A stretch of 64,000 bases of DNA from Trebonia sp963795335 (GTDB lineage: Bacteria; Actinomycetota; Actinomycetes; Streptosporangiales; Streptosporangiaceae). The notes under the pieces are model-generated. The model made no database searches. It saw only the letters and a list, made by a program, of their open reading frames with translations, and was not told where the DNA came from. Both the position numbers and the translations under genes were made by a program. Positions 52,771 through 60,961 of this stretch are shown here, piece after piece; the first letter of the stretch is position 1; each line of letters begins with the position of its first letter. Where the stretch lies: positions 62,001-126,000 of the forward strand of contig CAWCHI010000015.1 in the NCBI GenBank assembly GCA_963795335.1, in the 5' to 3' direction.

Positions 52771-52778
52771 CGAGTCCG

Positions 52779-53966
52779 TTACACCGGGTGCGCGATGGCG
52801 AAGCGGTAGATCTCGAGCAGGTCCGCGAGACTGCGCCGCGGGTCGAACCGCTCCTCGTAGGTCTTCCGGGCCTGGATACCGTAGCGCTCGTACCGGGCCG
52901 GGTCCTGCTCGACGGCCGCGATCGCGCGGCCGAGGGCGGCGGGGTCGCCCGGGGTGAACGTCTCACCGTCGTGCCCGGCGGTGATGAGCTCGGTGAACGC
53001 GCCGTGCGCGGCTGCCACCGGCGGGACTCCGGCGGCCATGGCCTCCACCGCGACCAGGCCGAACGGCTCTTCCCAGATCGACGGGAGCAGGACCGCGCGG
53101 GCTTGGGCGATGAGCTCGGCGCAGCGCTCCTGGCTGACCGTCCCGGTGAGCTCGACCGAGGCCCGGGAGGCCGCCCACTGTGCGACTTCCTCCCCCAGCG
53201 GTCCGCTGCCCGCGATAACCAGGCGCAGCCCGGGGCGGCCGGCCGCCAGGTAGCGGTCCCAGCCGTCCATGAGGAGGCGGATTCCCTTGGCCTCGTCCAG
53301 CCGTCCGGCGTAGATAACCGTCGTGGTCGGCGCCGCCTGCGGCAGATCGTGGCGCGGGATCAGGTTCCACCGGACGAAGCAGCGGTCCGGGGGGAGTTCG
53401 AGGCTCCGCAGCAGGTCGCGCTGGGCCGCCGAGATGAAGACGTACGCCCCCACCAGCGAGCGCCAGGTCCGCTGGTGCAGGCTCACGTTCAGCGCGAGCG
53501 GGAGGGTGGCCGCCCGCGAGCCGCGGTAGCAGCCGTGCACGACGGACCGGGCGTGCCTGCCATCGGTGCAGTCATGGCAGATGGCGCCGTCGCGGAAGAA
53601 AGAGCCGCCGGCGCAGCCGATGCGGTAGTTGTGGATGGTGGCCACGACCGGCACCCGCGCATCGTGGCACGCGTGCAGCACCGAGGGACTGAGCAGCGGG
53701 AAGGTGTTGTGCACGTGCACCACGTCGGGCCGCTCGGCCCGCAGCAGCGACCTCAGCTCGGCCGCCGCCGGACGGCTCCACACCGTACGGGCTGGGATCA
53801 TCGCCTTCTTGGCCAGCGGCCACTGGGCGATGTCGTCGCTGTTGGCGCCAAACCGCACGACCTCGTGACCGAGGCCGGCCAGCGCGGCTGATTCCTGGTC
53901 GACGACCCGGTTTTCCCCGCTTGGCGTGGCTGACCGGTAACGGTTGTGGACGATCAGGACTTTCAT
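52779..53966 (-). CDS. Family 4 glycosyltransferase
   Basis: 395 residues in a GT-B fold. The N-terminal acceptor domain (MKVLIVHNRYRSATPSGENRVVDQESAALAGLGHEVVRFG, VVHVHNTFPLLSPSVLHACHDARVPVVATIHNYRIGCAGGSFFRDG) has a CxxC-like cysteine cluster (GAICHDCTDGRHARSVVHGCYRG), and the donor domain reads VIYAGRLDEAKGIRLLMDGWDRYL, EEVAQWAASRASVELTGTVSQERCAELIAQARAVLLPSIWEEPFGLVAVEAMAAGVPPVA with the ExxxxxxxE retaining motif. It converges on the Wzy-like gene. Confidence 0.93.
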   Translation of the reverse strand: MKVLIVHNRYRSATPSGENRVVDQESAALAGLGHEVVRFGANSDDIAQWPLAKKAMIPARTVWSRPAAAELRSLLRAERPDVVHVHNTFPLLSPSVLHACHDARVPVVATIHNYRIGCAGGSFFRDGAICHDCTDGRHARSVVHGCYRGSRAATLPLALNVSLHQRTWRSLVGAYVFISAAQRDLLRSLELPPDRCFVRWNLIPRHDLPQAAPTTTVIYAGRLDEAKGIRLLMDGWDRYLAAGRPGLRLVIAGSGPLGEEVAQWAASRASVELTGTVSQERCAELIAQARAVLLPSIWEEPFGLVAVEAMAAGVPPVAAAHGAFTELITAGHDGETFTPGDPAALGRAIAAVEQDPARYERYGIQARKTYEERFDPRRSLADLLEIYRFAIAHPV

Positions 53967-54088
53967 CCCGGTGGTTCACCTCACCTAACTGGCCAGCCGC
54001 GTGTGCGTAATCGTGACCGTCCACTAGAGGGGCCGGATCGCGGCCGTGATACCGACGGCGGATTGCGTGCCGGCGGGCGGCAGCGCAA

Positions 54089-55564
54089 TTACCGGCGCTG
54101 GTGCCGGGCCGTCGTCGTGGACCAGTCGTCCGCGGAGACGCCTTCGCCGCCTGACTGAGCGGACCTGGGGTCGTCGACCGGGACCGCCAGGCCGGGAGCG
54201 ATCGCGAGTCCCAGGTCGGGCGCTTCGCCCGGACCTGCGGCCGCGGGCTGGGGCTCCGGGGCAGCCGGGCGCGGGCGCCAGTCGATGAGGCTGAGACCGG
54301 CCTCGTGCATCGCCTGCCGCAGCTGCCACCAAACCATCAGCGTGCTGACCCACGAGCCCGCCGCCGCCAGCCAGACGCTCCCGGTCATGCCCCACGCAAG
54401 GGCGCCGACGACGGCGCAGGCAACCACGAGCACGGCCGCGCGCAGGGAGTTGCGCATGCTGCGCCGGGCTGCGCCAAGCGCGTGCAGACCGACATACCCT
54501 CCGGTGTTGGCGCACATCGCCATCACCGTGAATACGGTTGGCAGCACCAGCGGGTAGGTCGGCTTCCAGATGTTGCCCAGCATCAGCTGTCCGAGCCCGT
54601 GCGGGAGCGTCACCAGCAGGACCATGCCCCACGCGAAGGCCGCGAGGGTGAGCCCGACGCTGACCACGATGCAGAAGAGCGACAGCATCGCGGGCTTGCG
54701 GCGCAGCAACCGGGCGGCCTCGGGGATGGTGATCATGCTGACCCCGTAGTAGATGATCTTGAACGGGCCCAGCAGGACGTTCGCCGCCTGAATGAGGCCG
54801 ATCGCGCTCAGCCCGAGGATGTGGGTAACGCTGTAGGCGCGGAAGGAGTCGGCCGCGTTGCCTCCGGTGTTCTCGATCAGATAGCGCGGACCGAGGTCGC
54901 GGTGGTCCACCAGCCAGTCCCACGCCTTCAGCAGGCTGGGGACCACCCGCGCCTGGAGCGACCCGACGGCGGCCCCGACCGTGGCCGCGCCGCCCCAGGC
55001 CAGGACGAACCAGAAGACCTGGCCGTGGCCGGTCGCCTTGAGCACCAGCAGGGCCGGGATCTGGATCAGGGCCCACAGCGTGTCGTTGATGAACGCGTGG
55101 TAGCCCTTGCCGACCGAGAAGAACGCGTAGCGCCAGCTGTCTTGCAGCAGCAGACCGGGCATCGTCAGGCCGAGGGCGAAGAATGCCTGCCCGGTCGTGC
55201 CGCCGATGAGCGCTCCCGCGCCAAGGCCCAGGATGCCACCCGCCAGCCCCACCACCAGAGCGGTGCCGGCGCAGCCGGCCGCCGCGCGCCGCCACGTCCG
55301 CAGGCTGGTGTCGCTGAAACGGATGAGCAGGGGCTCGACGGCGAGCCCGCGCGAGGCGTTGATCCCGAGGCCGTACGTCACGTAGGCGAGGCTGAAGGCG
55401 CCGAACTGAGCGGCGCCGAGGGTGCGGGCTACGAACGCGCTCAGCAGGAAGTTGGTCAGGCTGGACATGCCCTGGTCAGCGACGCCCCAGCTGCGCCGGC
55501 GGCTCGCCCGTCCCGCTACGCGCAGGTGCCGTGCCCCAGGGAACTTCCGCACCCCTGTGGCCAC
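54089..55564 (-). CDS. Polysaccharide flippase-like (Wzx/MOP family) membrane protein
   Basis: 491 residues, about 12-14 helices: SWGVADQGMSSLTNFLLSAFVARTLGAAQFGAFSLAYVTYGLGI is the usual start of Wzx-type exporters, with FKIIYYGVSMITIPEAARLLRRKP and TYPLVLPTVFTVMAMCANTGGYVGLHALGA later. A disordered Pro/Ala/Asp-rich tail of about 70 residues follows the last helix. GTG 55564 follows CGGAGGCTGGCTG; a longer frame to 55630 lacks a site. It would flip the lipid-linked unit to the outer face for the Wzy-like protein. Confidence 0.88.
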   Translation of the reverse strand: MATGVRKFPGARHLRVAGRASRRRSWGVADQGMSSLTNFLLSAFVARTLGAAQFGAFSLAYVTYGLGINASRGLAVEPLLIRFSDTSLRTWRRAAAGCAGTALVVGLAGGILGLGAGALIGGTTGQAFFALGLTMPGLLLQDSWRYAFFSVGKGYHAFINDTLWALIQIPALLVLKATGHGQVFWFVLAWGGAATVGAAVGSLQARVVPSLLKAWDWLVDHRDLGPRYLIENTGGNAADSFRAYSVTHILGLSAIGLIQAANVLLGPFKIIYYGVSMITIPEAARLLRRKPAMLSLFCIVVSVGLTLAAFAWGMVLLVTLPHGLGQLMLGNIWKPTYPLVLPTVFTVMAMCANTGGYVGLHALGAARRSMRNSLRAAVLVVACAVVGALAWGMTGSVWLAAAGSWVSTLMVWWQLRQAMHEAGLSLIDWRPRPAAPEPQPAAAGPGEAPDLGLAIAPGLAVPVDDPRSAQSGGEGVSADDWSTTTARHQRR

Positions 55565-55775
55565 CAGCCAGCCTCCGCGTCGTTTCGGTTCCCCGGTGCC
55601 TGCCCGTCGGCAGCCCTGACGGCCCGCCACCTAGCCGACCGGCGACAACAGGATGCGCGTGCGAGGCCCGGTGATACATCCGGGTCCGCGTTCGCTCAGT
55701 AGTGTGCACCCACCCCTGCAGGACGAATCCTGATCCGCAGTCTACGAGTATCACCGGCAGCCGTTCGGTCCTCTT

Positions 55776-56993
55776 ATGGGCGTGCTGCGAAAGTCGACCC
55801 GAGTCCTCATCATTGTCCAGAACCTCCCGGTGCCCTTTGACCGGCGGGTTTGGCTAGAGTGCCAGGCCCTGGTCAAGGCGGGCTACCAGGTCGCCGTGGT
55901 CTGCCCCAAGGGGGCGGGCGACCCGGGCTACGAGGTCGTCAACACGGTCCAGCTCTACAAGTACCGGCCGTACGCCCCGGGCGGGAGCAAGGCGAGCTTC
56001 ATCATCGAGTATCTCTACTCGTTCCTCGCCACCGCCTGGATGGTGCTGCGGGCCCGGCGCAAGGGCCGCTTCGCGGTCATGCAGGCCTGCAACCCGCCGG
56101 ACATCTTCTGGCCGATCGCGCTGGTACTGCGCTGGACCGACCACACCAGGTTTGTCTTCGACCACCACGACCTGTGCCCCGAGCTGTTCCAGTCGCGCTT
56201 CCCCGACGGTCCGTCGCTGCCCCACCGCGGCCTGCTGGCGCTTGAGCGCACGACGCACCGGACCGCCGACCACGTGATCTCCACCAACGACTCCTACCGC
56301 GACATTGCCATTCACCGCAGCGGCAAGGCTCAGGCGGACGTCACTGTTGTCCGTACCGGCCCCGACCCGGCCAAGCTCAAGCGCGGGCCGGAAGCGCCGG
56401 AGCTGCGGCGCGGCCGCAGGTACCTCGCCACCTACATCGGCGTGATGGGACCACAGGACGGGGTGGACATCGTCGTCCGGGCGGCCGACATGGTGGTGCA
56501 CGAGATGCGCCGGGAGGACATCGCCTTCACCCTCATCGGATCCGGCGACTGCTACGACGAGCTGGTGGCCCTGCGTGACCAGCTCGGGCTCGGCGGCCAC
56601 GTGGAGTTCACCGGCCGCGCACCCGACGACCTCGTACAGAAGATCATGTCCACCGCGCACGTCGGACTTTCCCCCGATCCCAAGAACCCGCTCAACGACG
56701 TGTCGACGATGAACAAGACGATGGAGTACATGGCCTTCGAGCTCCCGGTGGTCGCCTTCGACCTGCAGGAGACCCGGGTCTCGGCCGGCCCGGCCGCGAT
56801 CTACGTCACGCCCAACGACGTCCGCGAGTACGCCAAGGCGATCGTCGACCTTATGGATGACCGGGGCACCCGTGAGCAGCTGGCCAAGCTGGGCCGGGCC
56901 CGGGTGGAGGACGAGCTTGCCTGGCATCACCAGGAGCGCGCCTATCTGGGCGTGTACCAGCAGCTCACCCGGATAACGGACTGGGATCGGTGA
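55776..56993 (+). CDS. Family 4 glycosyltransferase
   Basis: 405 residues. RVLIIVQNLPVPFDRRVWLECQALVKAGYQVAVVCPKG opens the acceptor domain with the PFDRRVW motif typical of WbnK/WsaF-like enzymes, VFDHHDLCPELFQSRFPDGPSLPHRGLLALERTTHRTADHVISTNDSY follows, and the donor domain ends with STAHVGLSPDPKNPLNDVSTMNKTMEYMAFELPVVAFDLQETRVSAG. ATG 55776 is the first start of the frame. Asparagine synthase follows eight bases after its stop, so the two are co-transcribed. A broken second copy of its HHDLCPEL region lies at 60814-60948. Confidence 0.93.
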   Translation: MGVLRKSTRVLIIVQNLPVPFDRRVWLECQALVKAGYQVAVVCPKGAGDPGYEVVNTVQLYKYRPYAPGGSKASFIIEYLYSFLATAWMVLRARRKGRFAVMQACNPPDIFWPIALVLRWTDHTRFVFDHHDLCPELFQSRFPDGPSLPHRGLLALERTTHRTADHVISTNDSYRDIAIHRSGKAQADVTVVRTGPDPAKLKRGPEAPELRRGRRYLATYIGVMGPQDGVDIVVRAADMVVHEMRREDIAFTLIGSGDCYDELVALRDQLGLGGHVEFTGRAPDDLVQKIMSTAHVGLSPDPKNPLNDVSTMNKTMEYMAFELPVVAFDLQETRVSAGPAAIYVTPNDVREYAKAIVDLMDDRGTREQLAKLGRARVEDELAWHHQERAYLGVYQQLTRITDWDR

Positions 56994-57001
56994 GCTGAGC
57001 G

Positions 57002-58909
57002 GTGTGCGGCATAGCGGGGTGTTACCAGCAGGCGGACGGGCGCAAGCTAGCCGACGTGATGACCGACCGGATCGAGCACCGCGGCCCCGACGCGGGCGGT
57101 GTCTGGAGTCACGAGGACGCCCGCGTCTCGCTGCACCTGGGCCACCGGCGGCTGTCGATCATCGACCTGTCGGCCGCGGCTGACCAGCCCTTCCGCAAGG
57201 GCAGCCTGGCCCTGCTGTACAACGGCGAGATCTACAACTACCGCGAGCTGCGCACCGAGCTGCAGGCGGCGGGCGCCACCTTCCGCACGTCCTCGGACAC
57301 CGAGGTGGTGCTCGAGGCCTGGCGGCACTGGGGGCCGGGCGCGCTGGATAAGTTCCGCGGCATGTTCGCCTTTGCCATCGCCGATACCGAGACCGGTGAG
57401 CTGGTGCTCGCCCGTGACCCGCTCGGGATCAAGCCGCTGTTCTACACCGAGCGCGGCGACGGCGTCGTGTTCGCCTCCGAGCTCAAGGCGATCGTGTCCG
57501 CGATCGGCACCGAGCTCACCATCGACCCCGGCACCCTGGTTGCCTCGATGCTCTATTACTGGGTCCCGGAGCAGCGTTGCGCCATCCAGGGCGTGCACAA
57601 GCTGCCCGCGGGCAGCTGGGCCCGGATCAAGCCGGGCGGCAGGCTCGAGGTCAGGCAGTACTGGCGGATCCAGGATGTCGCCGCGGCGGCGGCCGGCCGC
57701 CCGGCCGCCGATCTTCGATCGGTGATCGAAGAGTCGGTGCGGGCTCATCTGATCGCGGACGTCCCGGTCTCCAGCTTCCTGTCCGGCGGGCTGGACTCCA
57801 GCATCATCACCGTTCTCGCCCACCGGGACGCCAGCGCGGTCGACGCGTATACGATCACCTTCCGCCCAGAAGACCAGAAGCTCGAGGCCATGCCGGACGA
57901 CGCGGTCTACGCGCGCAAGGTGGCCCGGCAATTCGGCGTCAACCTGCATGAGATCGAGATCTCCCCCGACATCGCGGACATGCTGCCGCGGATGGTGGAC
58001 TTCCTCGACGAGCCGATCGGTGACCCGGCGGCGATCAACACCGTGCTGATGTGCGAGGCGGCCCGGGAACGCGGGGTCAAGGTGCTGCTGTCGGGGATGG
58101 GAGCGGACGAGCTCTTCGGCGGCTACCGCAAGCACCTGGCCTGCCTGATGGCCAGCCGCTACAGCCGCCTCCCGGGCGCCGTGCGCGGCCCGGCCCGGCT
58201 CGCCGTGGGCAGCCTGCCGGTCTCCATCGGGAACCGGGGCCTGCGCTACCCGCGGTGGGCCAAGCGCTTCATGACATTCGCCGAGCTGCCCGAGGAGGCC
58301 CGCTTCCGCCGCAGCTACACGCTGTACGACCCGGAGGCCCTGACCGCGCTGGTCGGCCCGGACCTCGGCGGCAGCGTCACCGAGGTCATCGGTCAGCACG
58401 CCGCCGTTTACAACGACAACGCGCTGGACGATGAGGTCAACCGGATGTGCCTGGCCGACGCGCGGCTGTTCATGGCGGGCCTCAACCTGACCTACACCGA
58501 CCGTGCCAGCATGGCTGCCTCGGTCGAGGTGCGGACGCCCTTCGTGGACCGGGTGGTGGCCGAGGCCGCCTTCACCATCCCGGGCCGGGACAAGGTCCGC
58601 GGCAAGGTGCAGAAGGCGGCACTCAAGGATGCCGCCGAGGCCTGGCTGCCGCATGAGATCGTGCACCGCCCGAAGGCTTCCTTCGGGGCGCCGTTGCGCG
58701 CCTGGGTCCGGAACGACCTGCGGGAGATGATCGGCGATGTGCTCGTCGGGGGTGAGCTCGTCCAGCTCGGCCTGCTGCGCCGTGAGCCGTTGCTCGGGCT
58801 GATCGCGGACGAGCGGGCGGGCCGCGAGGACTACGCCAAGCAGATCTGGCAGCTGCTGTCGATGGAGCTGTGGTACCGCCAGGTGCGCGCAGCCGGCGTA
58901 TCCGCCTGA
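57002..58909 (+). CDS. asnB: Asparagine synthase (glutamine-hydrolysing), AsnB type
   Basis: 635 residues. The N-terminal glutaminase begins MCGIAGCYQQADGRK with Cys at position 2 as nucleophile, then IEHRGPDAGGVW, LGHRRLSIIDLS and LLYNGEIYNYRELR. The synthetase domain has the PP-loop SFLSGGLDSSIITVLA and GMGADELFGGYRKH. GTG 57002 is fixed by the required N-terminal Cys. In polysaccharide loci such enzymes amidate uronic acids or peptides rather than make free asparagine; which applies here is unclear. Frame intact. Confidence 0.94.
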   Translation: MCGIAGCYQQADGRKLADVMTDRIEHRGPDAGGVWSHEDARVSLHLGHRRLSIIDLSAAADQPFRKGSLALLYNGEIYNYRELRTELQAAGATFRTSSDTEVVLEAWRHWGPGALDKFRGMFAFAIADTETGELVLARDPLGIKPLFYTERGDGVVFASELKAIVSAIGTELTIDPGTLVASMLYYWVPEQRCAIQGVHKLPAGSWARIKPGGRLEVRQYWRIQDVAAAAAGRPAADLRSVIEESVRAHLIADVPVSSFLSGGLDSSIITVLAHRDASAVDAYTITFRPEDQKLEAMPDDAVYARKVARQFGVNLHEIEISPDIADMLPRMVDFLDEPIGDPAAINTVLMCEAARERGVKVLLSGMGADELFGGYRKHLACLMASRYSRLPGAVRGPARLAVGSLPVSIGNRGLRYPRWAKRFMTFAELPEEARFRRSYTLYDPEALTALVGPDLGGSVTEVIGQHAAVYNDNALDDEVNRMCLADARLFMAGLNLTYTDRASMAASVEVRTPFVDRVVAEAAFTIPGRDKVRGKVQKAALKDAAEAWLPHEIVHRPKASFGAPLRAWVRNDLREMIGDVLVGGELVQLGLLRREPLLGLIADERAGREDYAKQIWQLLSMELWYRQVRAAGVSA

Positions 58910-59045
58910 CGCGGCAGCTTGTGCTGGGCTGTATCAACGGGGGGCTTCCGCGAGTCTGTATGACTAGAAGCAATCGTCAGAAGCGGGCAGCAAGCAGTCC
59001 GCAGGCGCTCCGGGGCCGCTTAAGAGGTTGGGGGCTAGGTCTACT

Positions 59046-59852
59046 GTGCATGCTTACGTGGTCAACTTGGCACGTTCGCTTGATCGCCGGGCGCACATCA
59101 CTGCCGAGCTCGAGAAGACTGGGCTGGACTACGAAATCGTCACCGCCGTTGACGGGCGCGAGATCGACTTGACCGATTCACATCTGGTCGATCCTTCCTT
59201 TCTCGACAAGGTGCCATTCCCGGCCGGTACGGCTGGATGTGCCCTGAGTCACTTGAATATCTATAAGCAGATAATTGCCGATGGCTTCGACACGGCGCTG
59301 ATCATTGAAGACGATGTGACCTTGCCCGCCGACCTGGCCAGCCTGGCCGAAGCCGTGGCCGCCCAGCTGGCCGGGGCGGAGGCAGCACTGCTGAGCGTGG
59401 ACAGTCCCGAGCCGTGTCAGCTGAGCCGGGCCGGCTCGGTCCCCCTCCCCGACGGACGAGTGCTCGCGCTGCCCATTGACATCAGGCAGCCGCGGAGTAC
59501 CGGCACCTATGTCATTACCCGGGAAGCGTGCGAGCGCATGGTGGAAGCACTGCTGCCATTGCGAGTGCAAGCTGACCGGTGGGAGCACTTCTACCGGGAG
59601 GGAATGCTGGACCGGGTACGGTGCGTGGCCCCGCTGCCCGTCCTGAAGGAGCCGAAGCTCACCTCGACGATCGGCTCGTACGCGCTGAAGGGCGGCGGGA
59701 TCAAGGCACGGGTCCTGGGGCCGCTCGTGCGGCACAAGATTCCTGTCGTGCACCAGATCCTCGCCTACCGGCGCCAGCGCATTCTCCGGCAGTGGGGGCG
59801 GGTGGAAGTGGTGGAAATGCCCTTCGTCGAGATGCCGTCTCGCCTGGGATAA
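59046..59852 (+). CDS. Family 25 glycosyltransferase-like protein
   Basis: 268 residues. VHAYVVNLARSLDRRAHITAELEKTGLDYEIVTAVDGREIDLTD is the GT25 start, FPAGTAGCALSHLNIYKQIIADGFDTALIIEDDVTLPADL carries the EDDV nucleotide-metal motif, and RSTGTYVITREACERMVEALLPL the C-terminal motif. I chose GTG 59046 after GGGGGCTAGG; TTG 59028 in frame is also possible. Members of this LPS/collagen-type family transfer galactose or glucose. The 136-base gap to asnB shows no gene. Confidence 0.85.
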   Translation: MHAYVVNLARSLDRRAHITAELEKTGLDYEIVTAVDGREIDLTDSHLVDPSFLDKVPFPAGTAGCALSHLNIYKQIIADGFDTALIIEDDVTLPADLASLAEAVAAQLAGAEAALLSVDSPEPCQLSRAGSVPLPDGRVLALPIDIRQPRSTGTYVITREACERMVEALLPLRVQADRWEHFYREGMLDRVRCVAPLPVLKEPKLTSTIGSYALKGGGIKARVLGPLVRHKIPVVHQILAYRRQRILRQWGRVEVVEMPFVEMPSRLG

Positions 59853-59902
59853 CCCGTGGTGCCCAGCGAAAAGTCGACTACCCGCGAGGGAGTGCTAAGC
59901 GG

Positions 59903-60754
59903 ATGGACAGCAAGGCTCGATGCTCACGCAAGCGAGTGCTCGGCGCACTGGCCGCGCTCGTCACGGTTGCCGCCGCTGGCTGCTCGAGCGGCCAGGTCAC
60001 CAGCAGCACCGCCGCCAGCAGCCCTAGCCCGGTTACCTCGACGGCGGCCCCGGCCGGGACGGCGGCATCCGGGACCCCAGGATTGTGCGTCACCTCGGCG
60101 GCCAAGGGAAGTTGCGGGCCGTACCTCTACCAGGACATCACGCCGAGTAACGGGCGGACCACCACGGTGGGGCAGAACGTGTGGAACCCGATCTCTGGGT
60201 GGTCGCAGCAGCTGCACGCGAGCAACCCGGGCGACTGGTACGCCACGGCCAGCTTGCCCGCGGGGAACACGGCCGTCGTGTCGTTCCCCAACACGGGGCA
60301 GAACTACCAGAGCCCCCTGATCTCTAGTTTCTCCAGCATCTACTCGACCTTCGCCGAGAACATGCACCAGACGAGTCAGACCAGCGCCGAGGCGGCCTAC
60401 GACATCTGGCTGAACAACTGGAAAAACGAGGTGATGATCCAGCATGACATCGTCAACCGCGGCTCGTGCGGGGTGCTGGCCAACGTCGCCTTCGGCGGAT
60501 CGGGCGGGGTCCCCGTCCAGCACTGGAACCTGTGCCAGTACGGCTCGGAGATAATCTGGCAGCTCACCGGTCCGGGTGAGCGCACCGGCACGGTGGACGT
60601 TCTCGCCATGCTCAGCTGGCTGGTTGACCACCAGTACCTGCCCGGGAACACCAACCTGACCGCGATCAGCTACGGCTTCGAGCTCTGCTCGACTGGCGGC
60701 GTGCCGGAAACGTTCACGGTCAGCAAATTCTCGATCGACGCCTCCCCGCGCTGA
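59903..60754 (+). CDS. Secreted lipoprotein, GH12-like beta-glucanase fold
   Basis: 283 residues. A basic start, hydrophobic segment and lipobox-like TVAAAGC (RVLGALAALVTVAAAGCSSGQ), then a Ser/Thr/Ala linker and a beta-jelly-roll domain: WNPISGWSQQLHASNPGDWYATASL, YDIWLNNWKNEVMIQHDIVNRGSCG, DVLAMLSWLVDHQYLPGNTNLTAISYGFELCSTGGVPETFTVSKFSI. NEVMI and SYGFELCST resemble the nucleophile and acid/base blocks of GH12 endoglucanases/xyloglucanases, with QHD instead of the usual W after EVMI. ATG 59903 follows GAGGGAGTGC. Its placement suggests trimming of a glucan-like surface polymer. Confidence 0.65.
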   Translation: MDSKARCSRKRVLGALAALVTVAAAGCSSGQVTSSTAASSPSPVTSTAAPAGTAASGTPGLCVTSAAKGSCGPYLYQDITPSNGRTTTVGQNVWNPISGWSQQLHASNPGDWYATASLPAGNTAVVSFPNTGQNYQSPLISSFSSIYSTFAENMHQTSQTSAEAAYDIWLNNWKNEVMIQHDIVNRGSCGVLANVAFGGSGGVPVQHWNLCQYGSEIIWQLTGPGERTGTVDVLAMLSWLVDHQYLPGNTNLTAISYGFELCSTGGVPETFTVSKFSIDASPR

Positions 60755-60813
60755 CCTGGCCGGCGAGCAGGCACCGGCCAGGCGGGGTATTTTGCGCGTC
60801 GCCACCCGCTCTT

Positions 60814-60948
60814 GTAGATGTGCCGCATCACGACCTGTGCCCGGAGCTGTCTGGTCCGCGCTTCCCTGATGGCCTCACGCTGCCCCATCGACTGGTCCTG
60901 ACCCGGACACGCTCACGCCGGCGCATCGGCCTGATCGTTGATAACTAG
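60814..60948 (+). pseudogene. Remnant of a family 4 glycosyltransferase gene
   Basis: In one frame it reads VDVPHHDLCPELSGPRFPDG, then LTLPHRLVLTRTRSRRRIGLIVDN and a TAG. It aligns with FVFDHHDLCPELFQSRFPDG, SLPHRGLLALERTTHRTADHVISTN of the GT4 at 55776. No start, N-terminus or donor domain remains. It is a decayed fragment of a paralogous gene, 14 bases before the oxidoreductase. Confidence 0.75.
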
Positions 60949-60961
60949 CCGAGGGATCTTC

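Noticed and set aside
57047..58666. 539-codon open frame antisense to asnB
   Set aside because: A shadow of a GC-biased gene. The composition is non-protein-like, and asnB on the other strand is unambiguous.
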